A model generated the notes under the pieces. It was given only the letters and a program-made list of their open reading frames with translations, was not told the DNA's origin and ran no database searches. Made by a program: the position numbers and the translations under genes. DNA of 64,000 nt from Vibrio penaeicida (GTDB lineage: Bacteria; Pseudomonadota; Gammaproteobacteria; Enterobacterales; Vibrionaceae): assembly GCF_002933855.1 (NCBI RefSeq), contig NZ_BFAQ01000015.1, positions 124,001-188,000 of the forward strand, given 5' to 3'. Below, piece by piece: positions 28,166 to 38,953 of the stretch (its first letter is position 1; each line of letters opens with the position of its first letter).

Positions 28166-28444
28166 TCACTCTTCTTCGTCGAAACGATGCTCAATCAGGT
28201 CACAAACAGCGCTTAAAGCTTGTTCGGCATCTTCACCAACAGCAGAAATGGTAACACTTTGTCCCTGAGAAGATTCCAACATAAGTAGCCCCATAACGCT
28301 TTCAGCAACCACGGTTTTTTCACCGTTACTGACACTGATATCGGCATTGAAGCTTTGGGCGAGTTCAACAAGTTTGATGGCTGCACGAGCGTGCAAACCG
28401 AGGCGATTTTGAATAAAAACAGTTCTACAGCATTCCATTGCCAA
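28166..28444 (-). CDS. ptsO: Nitrogen-PTS phosphocarrier protein NPr
   Basis: HPr-like phosphocarrier of the nitrogen PTS (EI-Ntr to NPr to EIIA-Ntr), 92 residues. The active-site histidine is in [10 protein letters not shown] (His18 with this start) and the regulatory-serine region is [13 protein letters not shown]. It starts at TTG 28444, six bases after AGAGAG; ATG 28438 is an alternative that removes two residues. It follows rapZ by 23 bp and is the last gene of the rpoN cluster, as in E. coli (npr). Confidence 0.95.
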   Translation of the reverse strand: MAMECCRTVFIQNRLGLHARAAIKLVELAQSFNADISVSNGEKTVVAESVMGLLMLESSQGQSVTISAVGEDAEQALSAVCDLIEHRFDEEE

Positions 28445-28467
28445 TTTTTACTCTCTTAGTCCAATAA

Positions 28468-29361
28468 TTATTTGTGGTGCTTTTCCAAGCTTGTATGACG
28501 AATCTGTACTTGATGACCTTGCTTCGTAAAATGCTCACCAAGTTGTTGCGTTATATACACCGAGCGATGTTTACCGCCTGTACACCCGATCGCCACAGTT
28601 AGATAACTGCGATTGTTTTTTTGCAGTAGTGGCAGCCAATGCTCGATAAAGGTTTGTATCTGCTCTTTTAGCTCTAACACTGAATTGTGATTTTCTAAAA
28701 AGGCTTTTATGGGAGCATCTAACCCAGTTTGCGGACGCAATTCAGGTTCCCAATGCGGGTTAGGCAAAAAACGGACATCAAATACGTAATCCGCATCGTT
28801 GGGTAGTCCATATTTGAATCCAAAAGATTCAAACACCATCACAAGCTCTTTGCTTTCCCTACCTTCAACTCGCTGGCGTACCGTTTCGCTCAAATCGTGC
28901 AGTGATTGATTACTGCTGTCTAACACCAGATCGGCATATTCTTTGAGATTCAACAATAGCCCTTTCTCTAACCGAATAGCTTGTTCAAGTGAAAGCTTTT
29001 CTTTCGGTCTCATCGACAATGGATGGATTCGGCGAGTTTCGCTGTAACGTTTTAGTAGGGTGTTTTCATCGGCATCTAAAAACAGAACATTCACATCAAG
29101 TTCGGATTTAAGTTTGGTCAACGTCGTCGTAACCAAAGCAGGATCTTGAGGAAGGTTTCTAATGTCGATACTTACGGCTACGTTTTGTTGGCCGCCTTGA
29201 ATGGACTGTACAAAGTTTTCTAACAGTGAAACAGGCAAATTATCAACACAGTAATAACCGAGATCTTCTAAAACCCGAAGCGCTACACTCTTTCCGGCCC
29301 CGGATTGACCACTGATGACAATCAAGCGTTTTTTGTCTGATGGCTGAGAAGAGTTCGTCAT
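28468..29361 (-). CDS. rapZ: RNase adapter / nucleotide-binding protein RapZ
   Basis: 297 residues (E. coli 284). P-loop GQSGAGKS (about 18-25), then VDNLPVSLL, the Walker-B-like VLFLDADE, and RIHPLS. The C-terminal domain has [18 protein letters not shown] and [10 protein letters not shown]. In E. coli RapZ presents the GlmZ sRNA to RNase E and so controls glucosamine-6-phosphate synthase. It lies 2 bp after ptsN, in the conserved rpoN operon. Confidence 0.95.
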   Translation of the reverse strand: MTNSSQPSDKKRLIVISGQSGAGKSVALRVLEDLGYYCVDNLPVSLLENFVQSIQGGQQNVAVSIDIRNLPQDPALVTTTLTKLKSELDVNVLFLDADENTLLKRYSETRRIHPLSMRPKEKLSLEQAIRLEKGLLLNLKEYADLVLDSSNQSLHDLSETVRQRVEGRESKELVMVFESFGFKYGLPNDADYVFDVRFLPNPHWEPELRPQTGLDAPIKAFLENHNSVLELKEQIQTFIEHWLPLLQKNNRSYLTVAIGCTGGKHRSVYITQQLGEHFTKQGHQVQIRHTSLEKHHK

Positions 29362-29363
29362 GA

Positions 29364-29807
29364 CTATTGCGTTATGATGTCGTAAAGCTCTTGATCGGAC
29401 TGAGCATTACGAAGAGATTTGAGGGTGGACTTATCGTTTAAGCGTTCAGCCATTGCGGATAAGGTTTTCAGGTGAGTTTTACATTGAGCATCGGGCACCA
29501 ACAATGCAAAAAGTAAATCCACTGGACGGTTATCTATGGCATCGAATTCAATCGGCGCCTGACATTGCAGTAGAACTGCGACAGCTTGGTCACTGTCCAT
29601 CATACGACCATGTGGAATAGCAATACCATTTCCGATTCCGGTACTGCCCATTTTTTCTCTGTTGAGCATGCATTCGAACAGCTCTGTAGAGTTTTGCCCC
29701 GTGTGTGTGGCGGCAACTTCACTGATAATTTCCAGTGCTCGTTTTTTGCTTGTACATTGGACTGCACTTTTTGTGCAGTCCAATGCAAGTACTTCGCTTA
29801 ATTGCAT
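29364..29807 (-). CDS. ptsN: Nitrogen-regulatory PTS protein EIIA(Ntr)
   Basis: 147 residues. The phosphorylated histidine is His66 in [14 protein letters not shown](Ntr) receives phosphate from NPr and in E. coli controls potassium uptake and the KdpD/TrkA systems. Almost no gap follows hpf (1 bp) or precedes rapZ (2 bp), indicating a tight operon. Confidence 0.96.
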   Translation of the reverse strand: MQLSEVLALDCTKSAVQCTSKKRALEIISEVAATHTGQNSTELFECMLNREKMGSTGIGNGIAIPHGRMMDSDQAVAVLLQCQAPIEFDAIDNRPVDLLFALLVPDAQCKTHLKTLSAMAERLNDKSTLKSLRNAQSDQELYDIITQ

Positions 29808-29808
29808 G

Positions 29809-30096
29809 TTAGTGGCTACTTAGCTTTTCTTTGTGCTTATTGAGTTGTCGAACTAATTTATCGACTAAAGAGTCAATGGCAGCATACATGCTTTCGTTTG
29901 TCGAAGTCGCATGAATGTCTCCCTGGTTGACATGAAGTGTAGCTTCTGCGATTTGATTCAACTTTTCAACACGCAGTACTACTTGAACTTGATTGATGTG
30001 ATCGAAGAATCGCTCTAGCTTTTGGAACTTGGATTGAACGTAGTCTTGCATTGAATCGGTAAGATCAACGTGGTGCCCTTGGATATTGATTTGCAT
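29809..30096 (-). CDS. hpf: Ribosome hibernation promoting factor (short HPF)
   Basis: 95 residues, the short form. It begins MQINIQGHHVDLTDSMQDYVQSK and contains the basic KLERFFDH and VLRVEKLNQ of the ribosome-binding beta-alpha fold. It promotes formation of inactive 100S ribosomes in stationary phase with RMF. It lies between rpoN and ptsN, as in E. coli. Confidence 0.95.
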   Translation of the reverse strand: MQINIQGHHVDLTDSMQDYVQSKFQKLERFFDHINQVQVVLRVEKLNQIAEATLHVNQGDIHATSTNESMYAAIDSLVDKLVRQLNKHKEKLSSH

Positions 30097-30119
30097 AGAC
30101 TTTCCTTCTTACTGTAGGC

Positions 30120-31592
30120 CTAGAGTAGGCGTTTACGCTGACTGGATGGCGCAATGCCGAGGGACTCTCTGTATTTTGCGATCGTTCGCCTCGCAACTTG
30201 TATCCCTTGGTCAGCTAACAAAGCGGCAATCTTGCTGTCACTGAGAGGCTTAGCGATATTTTCCGCAGCCACCAGCTTTTTAATTAATGCGCGAATTGCC
30301 GTTGACGAACACTCTCCACCGTTATCGGTACTGACGTGACTAGAAAAGAAATATTTCAGTTCAAAAATACCACGCGGAGTGTGCATATACTTTTGAGTGG
30401 TGACCCTTGAAATGGTCGATTCATGCATATCCACCGCCAGTGCTATATCGTTTAGCACCATCGGTTTCATCGCTTCCTCACCATATTCGAAGAAATCATG
30501 CTGATGCTCAACAATGCAACGTGCAACTTTGAGCAATGTCTCGTTTCTACTTTCTAAGCTCTTAATCAGCCATTTTGCTTCTTGTAAATTGGTTTTTATG
30601 AACTGACTGTCTGAACTGTTTCCCTTACCTAACGCAGCGTATTGTTGGTTCACTTTGAGCTTTGGTACACTGTCTGGATTAATGGACACTCGCCATTGAC
30701 CATGTTCTTTAAATACAGAGACATCGGGAATAACGTATTCCGTTTCATCCGGTGTTACACTGCTGCCAGGGCGAGGATCTAACTGTTGAATCAATGACAA
30801 TACATCGCGTAAGTCCGACTCTTTTAGCTTCGTTTCCTTGATGATTAACTTGTAATCACGATTGCCCAAATGATCGATGTGATTTTCAAGTAATGATTTA
30901 GCCTGAGATAACCAAGGCGTATCTTCAGGAAACGTCGCCAATTGCAATAAAAGGCATTCTTGTAGATTTCGGGATGCAACACCAAGTGGATCAAACTGCT
31001 GGATGCGTTTGAGAACGGCTTCGACCTCATCCAACTCGACTTCTTCGTTCCCCATACTTTCCAAAATATCTTGGGTATCGATGGTGAGATAACCATAATT
31101 ATCAACCGCATCAATGATGGCCATTGCAATGGTTCTATCGGTGTCGGTGAATGGGGTTAGGTCGAGTTGCCAAGTCAGGTAGTCTTGAAGACTTTGGGTG
31201 GTCTCACCCTGATAGACAGGAAGGTCATCGTCTAGTGCAATACCTGTGTTGCCCGTATTTGCGCTGTAAACGTCTTCCCATGTTGTGTCGATTTCTAAAT
31301 CGTTGCTGATTTCGGACTTTTCAATCAAATCCGAACTGTCACTTAATTCTGGTTCTACAGTAATTTCTTCGTTGGACTCTTTCTCATTAGTGCTAGCTTC
31401 TTTGGCAGCTTCTTCATTGGCGGAGTTTTCTTCATTGCCTTCATCCACATCTAAAAGTGGGTTTGACTCCAAGGCTTCTTGAATCTCCTGCTGCAAGTCC
31501 AACGTTGACAGTTGCAACAAACGAATCGCTTGTTGTAACTGAGGCGTCATCGCCAGTTGCTGACCTAGCTTTAATTGTAATGAGGGTTTCAT
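30120..31592 (-). CDS. rpoN: RNA polymerase sigma-54 factor
   Basis: 490 residues. Region I is a Gln/Leu-rich N terminus ([23 protein letters not shown], about 5-27) that contacts activators. A very acidic linker spans about 50-120, unusually rich in Glu and Asn/Ser. The core-binding region is followed by DNA-binding segments: the helix-turn-helix-like [19 protein letters not shown] and the invariant RpoN box [10 protein letters not shown] near the C terminus. In Vibrio sigma-54 drives flagellar, nitrogen and quorum-sensing genes. It is downstream of lptB with a 61-bp gap, the standard neighbourhood. Confidence 0.97.
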   Translation of the reverse strand: MKPSLQLKLGQQLAMTPQLQQAIRLLQLSTLDLQQEIQEALESNPLLDVDEGNEENSANEEAAKEASTNEKESNEEITVEPELSDSSDLIEKSEISNDLEIDTTWEDVYSANTGNTGIALDDDLPVYQGETTQSLQDYLTWQLDLTPFTDTDRTIAMAIIDAVDNYGYLTIDTQDILESMGNEEVELDEVEAVLKRIQQFDPLGVASRNLQECLLLQLATFPEDTPWLSQAKSLLENHIDHLGNRDYKLIIKETKLKESDLRDVLSLIQQLDPRPGSSVTPDETEYVIPDVSVFKEHGQWRVSINPDSVPKLKVNQQYAALGKGNSSDSQFIKTNLQEAKWLIKSLESRNETLLKVARCIVEHQHDFFEYGEEAMKPMVLNDIALAVDMHESTISRVTTQKYMHTPRGIFELKYFFSSHVSTDNGGECSSTAIRALIKKLVAAENIAKPLSDSKIAALLADQGIQVARRTIAKYRESLGIAPSSQRKRLL

Positions 31593-31653
31593 GTAGTCCT
31601 TTTCTTATCTTTCTAATTCGGGAAGGATGTGCCAATTGGTATCCTCTATTTAA

Positions 31654-32379
31654 TCATAGACGGAATTGCTCACCCAGATAAACCCGTTTTACCTGTTCAT
31701 TATTGAGAACCTGTTCCGGTGTTCCTTCCGCGATCAAATGCCCTTGGCTCACAATATACGCACGCTCACACACATCAAGGGTTTCACGAACATTGTGATC
31801 GGTAATCAACACACCCAACCCCCTGTCTCGCAGGTGCTCAATGATCTTTTTGATATCAATGACTGAAATGGGGTCTACCCCTGCAAACGGCTCATCCAGC
31901 AAAATAAATTTTGGATTTGCTGCCAACGCTCGGGCAATCTCTACTCGGCGTCTTTCACCACCAGAAAGTGCCATACCATTGCTTTTGCGGATATGCTGAA
32001 TGTGGAATTCATCCAGTAAGTCTTCAAGCCTGTCTTGGCGCTGCTCACGCGAGAGTTCCTTACGAGTCTCCAGCACGGCCATAATATTGTCTTCCACCGA
32101 CAATTTTCGGAAGATAGACGCTTCTTGAGGCAAGTACCCAATACCAAGTCTCGAGCGCGAGTGCATAGGCAATATACTGATATCTTGATCATCGATAGAG
32201 ATACGACCTTCATCACGACCGACCAATCCAACGATCATATAAAACGATGTCGTTTTACCAGCACCATTTGGTCCCAATAACCCTACTATTTGACCTGATT
32301 TTACCTCTAAGCTGACATCAGTGACTACTTTTCGTTTTTTATAGCTCTTCGCCAGATTTTCCGCTTTTAAGATTGCCAT
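31654..32379 (-). CDS. lptB: LPS export ABC transporter ATPase LptB
   Basis: Cytoplasmic ATPase of the LptB2FG complex, which extracts LPS from the inner membrane. 241 residues. Walker [10 protein letters not shown] (about 35-43), Q-loop [13 protein letters not shown], signature [10 protein letters not shown], Walker [13 protein letters not shown] and H-loop TDHNVRE. The membrane partners lptF and lptG are at 47-49 kb; lptC and lptA lie just upstream. Confidence 0.97.
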   Translation of the reverse strand: MAILKAENLAKSYKKRKVVTDVSLEVKSGQIVGLLGPNGAGKTTSFYMIVGLVGRDEGRISIDDQDISILPMHSRSRLGIGYLPQEASIFRKLSVEDNIMAVLETRKELSREQRQDRLEDLLDEFHIQHIRKSNGMALSGGERRRVEIARALAANPKFILLDEPFAGVDPISVIDIKKIIEHLRDRGLGVLITDHNVRETLDVCERAYIVSQGHLIAEGTPEQVLNNEQVKRVYLGEQFRL

Positions 32380-32384
32380 CTAAA

Positions 32385-32882
32385 TTACTGTTTCTTCGTC
32401 TGAGTGGGTTGTAGGACAGTCGATACACGCTTACCTTTTTTACCATCGGCAATCAGTTTTTGAGGCGTAATCAAGTATTTAATAAGTGGACCTTTAATCA
32501 CACTATCATCTTGAGACAGCACAGCATTCTCAGTCATCGTCAACAAGTCTTTACGGACTTGATAGAGCAAAATGTTGGCTTCACCATGTAACGTTTTGCC
32601 ATCATCTGTCAGCTGAGTAAAGACTGCAGTCTTACCAAATGCCTCTATTTGCTCGATACTCTCATCTTCGGAATTTCGAATCACAATCACTTTGTCTGCT
32701 GTGATATTGATGCTGCCTTGTTTCAGAACCACATCACCAACAAAGGTGACTTTGTTGCTGATCATGTCCAGCGCTTGGCTGTCAGAGTCTATATAGATAG
32801 GCTGCTCTGAATCTGTGCTTAATGCCCAGACAGGAGCAGATAAAACTAAGCAAGAAATTAAGCTAAGGAGTCTTCGTCTCAT
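32385..32882 (-). CDS. lptA: LPS transport periplasmic bridge protein LptA
   Basis: 165 residues. The Sec signal peptide MRRRLLSLISCLVLSAPVWA is cleaved before LSTDSEQ. The mature OstA-like beta-jellyroll (DSDSQALDMISNKVTFVGDVVLKQGS, VIVIRNS, GEANILLYQV) forms the bridge from LptC to LptD. It overlaps lptC by 20 bp and ends 5 bp before lptB. Confidence 0.95.
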   Translation of the reverse strand: MRRRLLSLISCLVLSAPVWALSTDSEQPIYIDSDSQALDMISNKVTFVGDVVLKQGSINITADKVIVIRNSEDESIEQIEAFGKTAVFTQLTDDGKTLHGEANILLYQVRKDLLTMTENAVLSQDDSVIKGPLIKYLITPQKLIADGKKGKRVSTVLQPTQTKKQ

Positions 32883-33426
32883 ATTTACTTTGCACTTGTT
32901 TTAATAGGGTTGCGGTGTTGTCGCCAAAATTGCCCACCATCGCATTCCCATTTGAAATAAATGTCGGACCAACGAGCGCTACGGGCTCGTCGGTATTAAA
33001 ATCTTTACTGATCAACTCAATGATGAGCTTTTCTGTTGTTATAGTATCAAGTCCCGCTTCTGGGTTGAGATTCTTTGCGAGCACGTTACCCGTCAAGGTG
33101 AGTACGTTGTCATCATCCAAAATACCTTTGTCTGCAGTTACTCTCCACTCTTTCGCGTGGCCTTCACGAAAAACACTCAGTTCTAGCTGCTCAAAAATGG
33201 TATCGCCGCTTTTTGCAAAGTGATCCAAATGGCTAGAGCGGATATCAAAATTTCTTATACCACCTTCGGTGTAACTGGTGTTGAGCAAGTCTTTCCCAGA
33301 AAATGCAGGGAGCTCGATATCTGGCTTCACCTGAAGTAATTCTGGTTCACTTTTACCGTATAGATAATACACACACCAGCAAGATATAAAAATAAGAACA
33401 AGGTATATAGGACGAGGAAGCGTCAT
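32863..33426 (-). CDS. lptC: LPS export protein LptC
   Basis: 187 residues. A single N-terminal membrane anchor at about 7-23 is followed by a periplasmic jellyroll (FDIRSSHLDHF, LTLTGNVLAKNL, NAMVGNFGDN) that hands LPS from LptFG to LptA. Its start overlaps kdsC by 4 bp (ATGA). Sequence similarity to E. coli LptC is modest, as is normal for the family; position and topology decide the call. Confidence 0.93.
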   Translation of the reverse strand: MTLPRPIYLVLIFISCWCVYYLYGKSEPELLQVKPDIELPAFSGKDLLNTSYTEGGIRNFDIRSSHLDHFAKSGDTIFEQLELSVFREGHAKEWRVTADKGILDDDNVLTLTGNVLAKNLNPEAGLDTITTEKLIIELISKDFNTDEPVALVGPTFISNGNAMVGNFGDNTATLLKQVQSKYETKTP

Positions 33427-33980
33427 ATACTCAAACCTTTGTGACTATCTAAATCGCCACGTGCTTCCAATACAAGATCGCATACTTCGCGCACAGCACC
33501 GTGGCCACCTTTAATGTTCGTCACGTAATTGGCTCTTTTCACCAACAGTGGATGACCGTCTGCCACACACACTTTTAACCCAACCTGTTCCATAACCGGC
33601 CAGTCAATCAGATCATCGCCGATGTACCCAGTCTGTTCTGGTGCGATATTTAGTTTTTCACAAATATCAGCATAAGCTTTTAACTTGTTATCCTGCCCTT
33701 GATAGATCAGGGAAATGCCTAAGGCGGTCATCCGGTTCTCGACTATCTTAGATTGCCTACCTGTAATAATCGCAATTTCAACACCAGCACTCATCAGAGC
33801 TTTGATGCCGTAACCGTCTCTTGTATGGAACGTTTTCAGCTCCTCTCCCTGATTCCCCATATACACCAGACCATCAGAAAACACGCCATCCACATCGCAA
33901 ATCAGTAATTTTAGGTTCTTTGCTATGTTAAATACATCGTGGTTAACATCGCCATAAATCGTTGAAATCATCTGACTCAC
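33423..33980 (-). CDS. kdsC: 3-deoxy-D-manno-octulosonate 8-phosphate phosphatase KdsC
   Basis: HAD-family phosphatase that makes free KDO for lipid A-core synthesis. 185 residues. Nucleophile motif I CDVDGVFSDG, motif II ITGRQS, and motif III GDDLIDWPVM. The start may be GTG 33980, overlapping the kdsD stop by one base, or ATG 33971 three codons later. Acts on the product of KDO-8-phosphate synthase. Coupled with lptC. Confidence 0.95.
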   Translation of the reverse strand: MSQMISTIYGDVNHDVFNIAKNLKLLICDVDGVFSDGLVYMGNQGEELKTFHTRDGYGIKALMSAGVEIAIITGRQSKIVENRMTALGISLIYQGQDNKLKAYADICEKLNIAPEQTGYIGDDLIDWPVMEQVGLKVCVADGHPLLVKRANYVTNIKGGHGAVREVCDLVLEARGDLDSHKGLSI

Positions 33981-34951
33981 TACATAACTCCGGCTTTCAA
34001 AAGGTGATGGATATTGAGGGCACCAACAAGCGTATTATTCTCAGACAACAATAAACTGGTTATGCTCCGTGCTTGCATCATATTCACCGCTTCTACCGCT
34101 AACATGTCCGGTGAAGCCATCATAGGGTTCTCTGTCATAACAGAACCTATAGATGCGGTATGAATATCGACTTTTTTATCAAGAAGACGACGTAGATCAC
34201 CGTCTGTAAAGATACCAAGGACCTGATCGCTTGAATCCACAACCGCCGTCATCCCCAAACCTTTTTGAGATATCTCTAATAACGCATCTTTTACTGACGC
34301 TTCTGGTGACACCTTGGGAAGCGCATCGCCAATTTGCATGATATCGGCGAGCTTCAAGAGAAGTTTACGCCCTAAGGCACCGCCGGGGTGAGATAGCGCA
34401 AAATCATCAGCGGTAAAGCCTCTAGCTTGGAGGAGTGACACCGCTAATGCATCCCCCATCACCAATGTTGCTGTCGTACTTGTTGTAGGGGCGAGCCCTA
34501 AACTGCAGGCTTCCTCTGGAACATGAATGCACAAGTGGATATCAGCCTGTGTTGCCATATTCGAAGACGGCTTGCCTGTCATTCCGATAATACCGATACC
34601 TCTGCGCTTTAAAACGGGGTAAAGCGCTAAGATTTCTGAGGACTCACCAGAATTCGAGATTGCCAGCACGATGTCGCCATTTTCCACCATGCCTAAGTCG
34701 CCATGACTCGCCTCTCCAGGATGAACAAAAAAAGCAGAAGTACCAGTACTTGCCAACGTCGCCGCTATCTTTTTTCCAATATGACCGGACTTACCCATAC
34801 CCATGACCACAATTTTGCCTTTGGCTGCAAGGATTGCCTCACAAGCTTGGACAAAAGAAGCATCAAAATACTTCTCAAGCTGAGACAGCCCTTGGATTTC
34901 AATTTCCAAGACTTTTCTCGCGGCACTACAGAAATCGAATGTATTCGACAT
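33980..34951 (-). CDS. kdsD: Arabinose-5-phosphate isomerase KdsD
   Basis: 323 residues. The N-terminal SIS domain (about 40-190) contains MGMGKSGHIGKKIAATLASTGT and HPGEASHGDLGM, with the catalytic-region residues kept. Two CBS domains (about 205-323) follow. It converts ribulose-5-phosphate to arabinose-5-phosphate, the first step of KDO synthesis. It directly precedes kdsC, as in E. coli. Confidence 0.96.
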   Translation of the reverse strand: MSNTFDFCSAARKVLEIEIQGLSQLEKYFDASFVQACEAILAAKGKIVVMGMGKSGHIGKKIAATLASTGTSAFFVHPGEASHGDLGMVENGDIVLAISNSGESSEILALYPVLKRRGIGIIGMTGKPSSNMATQADIHLCIHVPEEACSLGLAPTTSTTATLVMGDALAVSLLQARGFTADDFALSHPGGALGRKLLLKLADIMQIGDALPKVSPEASVKDALLEISQKGLGMTAVVDSSDQVLGIFTDGDLRRLLDKKVDIHTASIGSVMTENPMMASPDMLAVEAVNMMQARSITSLLLSENNTLVGALNIHHLLKAGVM

Positions 34952-34977
34952 GGATAGGCTCCTGAAGAAGAAATAGA

Positions 34978-35943
34978 CTAAGCAGCTACATTATAAAAAA
35001 GATAACCTTGGTAAACCGCAAAAATAGTGAACAGAATGCCCCCTTCAATGCGGTTGACGCTTCGTGATTTACCCAGTGCCATTACGACGAGTAATAACGA
35101 AACGGCAAGCATGACCCAAAAGTCACGTCCCATTGCATGCTCATTAAGAATAGATGGATTTAAAATTCCCGGAATACCCATTACGGCAAGGATATTGAAA
35201 ACGTTGGAACCGATGATATTCCCTACAGCCATGTCATCTTCGCCCTTCATTACACCTGCTAAAGAGGCGGCTAATTCAGGCAAACTTGTACCAATCGCAA
35301 TAATGGTCAACCCAATAACTAAATCACTCATACCAAAGTATTTTGCAATGATAACAGCGTTATCCACCAAGATATCCGCTGATAGTGGTAGTAGAATAAG
35401 ACCGATAACCGCCCACATCACCGCTTTAGAATTTGGCATACCCTCAGGGATTTCAGATTCTTGATCTTCAACGAATGCATCGCCATTTTGTTTTTCTTTT
35501 TGGCTAATTCGTAGCATTGCAAGAATGAAAGCAGCAAAAAGAACAAACAACAAAATACCTTCGTAGAAACCAAGGAAGTTATCGAACATCAATGCGCCCG
35601 CCACTACGGTGACGACGATCATAAGAGGAAGTTCGCGTCGAACAACAACAGAACTGATAGATAAAGGCTTAATAAGCGCGGTAATACCCAAAATAAGAGC
35701 GATGTTAGCGATGTTTGAACCCAAGACATTTCCTACCGCTGTGTCCGTCTTTCCGTCTAGAGCAGCGGTAGCAGAAACCATCATCTCTGGTGCTGAGGAG
35801 CCCATTGCTAAAATGGTCATACCGATTACCAATGGCGAGATACCAAAATTTCGGGCAAGAGCCGCAGCTCCTAAGACCAATTTATCTGCGCTCCAGACGA
35901 GCAAAGTTAAGCCTACGACAAGCAACGCAACGGCTTCAAGCAT
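34978..35943 (-). CDS. yrbG: Calcium/sodium antiporter (CaCA family, YrbG-like)
   Basis: 321 residues with about ten membrane segments in two homologous halves. The two alpha-repeat motifs are AMGSSAPEMMVS (about 48-59) and AIGTSLPELAAS (about 222-233), and GNVLGSNIANI and GNIIGSNVFNI follow them. These are the ion-coordinating parts of Na+/Ca2+ exchangers. It heads the minus-strand kds/lpt/rpoN cluster and is divergent from mlaF. A physiological need for it in E. coli has not been shown. Confidence 0.93.
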   Translation of the reverse strand: MLEAVALLVVGLTLLVWSADKLVLGAAALARNFGISPLVIGMTILAMGSSAPEMMVSATAALDGKTDTAVGNVLGSNIANIALILGITALIKPLSISSVVVRRELPLMIVVTVVAGALMFDNFLGFYEGILLFVLFAAFILAMLRISQKEKQNGDAFVEDQESEIPEGMPNSKAVMWAVIGLILLPLSADILVDNAVIIAKYFGMSDLVIGLTIIAIGTSLPELAASLAGVMKGEDDMAVGNIIGSNVFNILAVMGIPGILNPSILNEHAMGRDFWVMLAVSLLLVVMALGKSRSVNRIEGGILFTIFAVYQGYLFYNVAA

Positions 35944-36199
35944 GATGTTCCCTTTAAATTAACTGAGTAGAAAGACAAGTAGCCGCTAATTTTGACGGTT
36001 CGTGACTCAAAATGGAAGCCATTATAGTAAAAAGAAACAAGGATTCGCGACAGACTAACGGTATTAAGAAAGGATGTTCGGTTTGAGTTTTGGGTTAAAT
36101 TAAGGTCATATTCGGTAGCTTTACTTTGAATTCAACGCGTTTAGTGCTTATCATTGCCAATTCACCTCAGCTCAACTAGCAGCATATTAGAAGAACTTT
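35944..36199. promoter_or_regulatory. yrbG-mlaF divergent promoter region
   Basis: 256 bp between the two divergent operons (kds/lpt/rpoN and mla/murA), which must hold promoters for both. No strong sigma-70 or sigma-E element could be picked out with confidence. Confidence 0.3.
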
Positions 36200-37015
36200 A
36201 TGTCGACAGCGGATTTAGTCACCATTCAAAACCTGACTTTCTATCGTGGAACAAGAAAAATCTTTGATGATGTCACCCTATCTGTTCCCAAAGGAAAAAT
36301 TACTGCCATCATGGGGCCTTCTGGTATCGGAAAAACCACCTTACTCCGCCTGATCGGGGGACAAATTCACCCTGATAATGGCGATGTCATCTTTGATGGC
36401 GATAATATTCCTCGCCTTTCTCGACATGCACTGTACGAAGCGCGTAAGAAAATGAGCATGCTTTTTCAATCTGGCGCACTCTTTACTGATATCAATGTCT
36501 TCGAAAATGTTGCGTATCCTCTAAGAGAACATACTGAACTTAGTGAAGAGCTCATTCGTAGTATCGTTTTACTCAAACTTGAAGCCGTAGGGTTACGAGG
36601 TGCCGCAGAATTAATGCCCAGCGAACTTTCCGGTGGTATGGCTCGCAGAGCGGCTTTAGCAAGAGCTATCGCCCTAGACCCCGAGCTCATTATGTATGAC
36701 GAACCATTTGTCGGACAAGATCCAATCACCATGGGCGTGTTGGTGAAGCTCATTCAGAATTTAAACCAAGCGCTGAACCTCACTTCAATTGTCGTGTCTC
36801 ACGATGTACCGGAGGTCATGAGTATTGCAGATCATGCTTACATTCTTGCCAACGGCAAAATCATTGCGAGCGGAACACCTGAGGAATTGATGGCGAATCC
36901 AGATCAAAATGTACAGCAATTCCTGACAGGAATGGCAGACGGTCCCGTCCCATTCCAATTTCCAGCAGAAGACCTGACTCAAGATCTTTTCAATATATCG
37001 GGAAGTGCTCAATGA
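36200..37015 (+). CDS. mlaF: Phospholipid ABC transporter ATPase MlaF
   Basis: 271 residues. Walker [10 protein letters not shown] (about 38-46), signature [14 protein letters not shown], Walker [14 protein letters not shown] and H-loop VSHDVPE. The MlaFEDB complex returns misplaced phospholipids between the outer and inner membrane with MlaC. A C-terminal extension (about 235-271) is the part that binds MlaB in structures. Its stop overlaps the mlaE start by 4 bp. Confidence 0.96.
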   Translation: MSTADLVTIQNLTFYRGTRKIFDDVTLSVPKGKITAIMGPSGIGKTTLLRLIGGQIHPDNGDVIFDGDNIPRLSRHALYEARKKMSMLFQSGALFTDINVFENVAYPLREHTELSEELIRSIVLLKLEAVGLRGAAELMPSELSGGMARRAALARAIALDPELIMYDEPFVGQDPITMGVLVKLIQNLNQALNLTSIVVSHDVPEVMSIADHAYILANGKIIASGTPEELMANPDQNVQQFLTGMADGPVPFQFPAEDLTQDLFNISGSAQ

Positions 37016-37800
37016 ACACCTTGCTGAATTTCATCACCAGTATTGGGCACAGCACGCTGTCTATTTGCCGAGCTTGGGGACGGGCGACACTCATGCTTTT
37101 TGGCGCTCTGATTGCCAAACCTCAACCAATCAAACACTTTCCGTTGCTGATAAAGCAACTCTACAGTGTTGGCGTGCAGTCTATGGTCATCATCGTGCTA
37201 TCTGGGTTGTTCATCGGCATGGTCATCAGCCTGCAAGGGTATGTTGTTCTTGTCGACTTTGGTGCCGAAGGGGCATTAGGTCAGATGGTGGCTCTTTCAC
37301 TTCTACGCGAGTTAGGTCCAGTGGTGACTGCGCTGTTATTTGCAGGGCGAGCAGGCTCTGCTTTAACGGCTGAAATCGGTTTAATGAAAGCCACCGAGCA
37401 ATTATCCAGTATGGAAATGATGGCTGTTGACCCACTGAGAAGAGTCATCGCCCCTCGTTTTTGGGCTGGCGTCATTTCAATGCCGCTTCTTGCAATGATT
37501 TTCATGGCTGTCGGTATTTGGGGCGGTCAACTTGTCGGTGTTGACTGGAAAGGCATCGACCACGGAAGCTTTTGGGCTTCGATGCAGTCCTCAGTAGAAC
37601 TAGGGCAAGATATTGGTAACAGTTTAATTAAAAGTGCCGTCTTTGCTTTAACGGTTACATGGATAGCACTTTTTAACGGATACGATGCGATTCCCACATC
37701 TGAAGGGATCAGTCGTGCTACAACTAAAACAGTGGTGCACTCATCACTGGCTGTTCTGGGCCTCGATTTCGTCCTTACAGCACTTATGTTTGGGAACTAA
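37012..37800 (+). CDS. mlaE: Phospholipid ABC transporter permease MlaE
   Basis: 262 residues, MlaE/permease family. About five to six hydrophobic segments, with the conserved [34 protein letters not shown] loop region (a family hallmark). Inner-membrane partner of MlaF and MlaD. Its start ATG overlaps the mlaF TGA and there are 2 bp before mlaD. Confidence 0.96.
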   Translation: MNTLLNFITSIGHSTLSICRAWGRATLMLFGALIAKPQPIKHFPLLIKQLYSVGVQSMVIIVLSGLFIGMVISLQGYVVLVDFGAEGALGQMVALSLLRELGPVVTALLFAGRAGSALTAEIGLMKATEQLSSMEMMAVDPLRRVIAPRFWAGVISMPLLAMIFMAVGIWGGQLVGVDWKGIDHGSFWASMQSSVELGQDIGNSLIKSAVFALTVTWIALFNGYDAIPTSEGISRATTKTVVHSSLAVLGLDFVLTALMFGN

Positions 37801-37802
37801 AG

Positions 37803-38294
37803 ATGCAACAAACTCGTAAACTGGAATTATTAGTAGGAAGCTTTGTCATCGCGAGTGTGATTGCCATTCTTGTTATGATTCTAAAAGTCGCCGATGTAAA
37901 AAATTTTGGCTCAGGGGAAACCTATCAGCTGAAGGCCCAGTTCGATAACATCGGCAGTTTAAAACTCCGCTCACCAGTTAAAATTGGTGGTGTTGTTGTT
38001 GGACGTGTATCGGACATCACTTTAGATATTGAAAGCTACTTACCCGTCATTACGCTCACTATTGATAAGCAATATGGCGAATTCCCAGAAACATCTAGCG
38101 CACAAATCCTCACTTCAGGCTTAATTGGTGAGCAATATATCGGGTTGGTACCCGGTTTTATTGATGAAGACATCGACATGTTGCAGGATGGCGACTATAT
38201 AGAGGATACGAAGTCAGCACTGGTACTCGAAGATCTCATTGGACAGGTCTTGTATCGCGTCGGTGGTGACTCAGAAAATTCGGAGGAACCGTAA
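37803..38294 (+). CDS. mlaD: MCE-domain phospholipid-binding protein MlaD
   Basis: 163 residues. One N-terminal membrane anchor (about 9-28) is followed by an MCE domain (about 40-118: LKAQFDNIGSLKLRSPVKIGGVVVGRV). It forms a hexameric ring in the periplasm over MlaE. Its stop overlaps the mlaC start. Confidence 0.95.
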   Translation: MQQTRKLELLVGSFVIASVIAILVMILKVADVKNFGSGETYQLKAQFDNIGSLKLRSPVKIGGVVVGRVSDITLDIESYLPVITLTIDKQYGEFPETSSAQILTSGLIGEQYIGLVPGFIDEDIDMLQDGDYIEDTKSALVLEDLIGQVLYRVGGDSENSEEP

Positions 38295-38953
38295 TGAAAT
38301 GGTTTAAAAAATGGGCACTAGCAACAACGCTAAGCGCTCTTTCGTTTGTCAGCATTGTACAGACTAGTACGGCACAAACTATTGATGCCACCAAGCCATA
38401 CGACATGATGCGACAAGTCGCGGACAAGACGTTCTCTCGCCTGAAAAACGAGCAAAATCAAATCAAATCCGACCCTGACACGCTAAAAGTCGTGGTTGAA
38501 GAAGAGCTAATGCCTTTTGTCAACAATCGCTACGCGGCTTTGAAACTGCTTGGACCGAACTTAAAGAAATCCAAGAAAGAAGACGTTAAAGTTTTTGTTG
38601 AAGCTTTTCGTGCGTACCTTGTGACGTCTTATGCCCAAGTGCTGACACAGTACACCGATCAATCGATAGAATTTGCCCCAGCACGACCACTCGATCCTAA
38701 AAGCCGCATCATCTCTATTCGAGTAGAAATCATCGATAACCCAAACCCAAACATTAAGCTCGATTTTAAATTGAGAAAAGATAAAAAGAGCGGAGAATGG
38801 GCGGCGTTTGATATGGTCGCTGAAGGGGTAAGCCTGCTCTCCAGCAAGCAGTCAGAATGGAACAGCAAGATTCGAAAAGATGGGCTCTTAGAGGTCAGCA
38901 AAGATTTGCAAGAATTGGCAGCGAGACCAATTCAATTCAAGGACAAAAAATAA
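38294..38953 (+). CDS. mlaC: Periplasmic phospholipid shuttle MlaC
   Basis: 219 residues. Signal peptide of about 27 residues (hydrophobic core then STAQ). The mature part belongs to the Tol-Ttg2/MlaC family: PYDMMRQVADKTFSRL, VVEEELMPFVNNRYAA, and EFAPARPL. It ferries lipid between the outer-membrane MlaA complex and MlaD. Confidence 0.94.
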   Translation: MKWFKKWALATTLSALSFVSIVQTSTAQTIDATKPYDMMRQVADKTFSRLKNEQNQIKSDPDTLKVVVEEELMPFVNNRYAALKLLGPNLKKSKKEDVKVFVEAFRAYLVTSYAQVLTQYTDQSIEFAPARPLDPKSRIISIRVEIIDNPNPNIKLDFKLRKDKKSGEWAAFDMVAEGVSLLSSKQSEWNSKIRKDGLLEVSKDLQELAARPIQFKDKK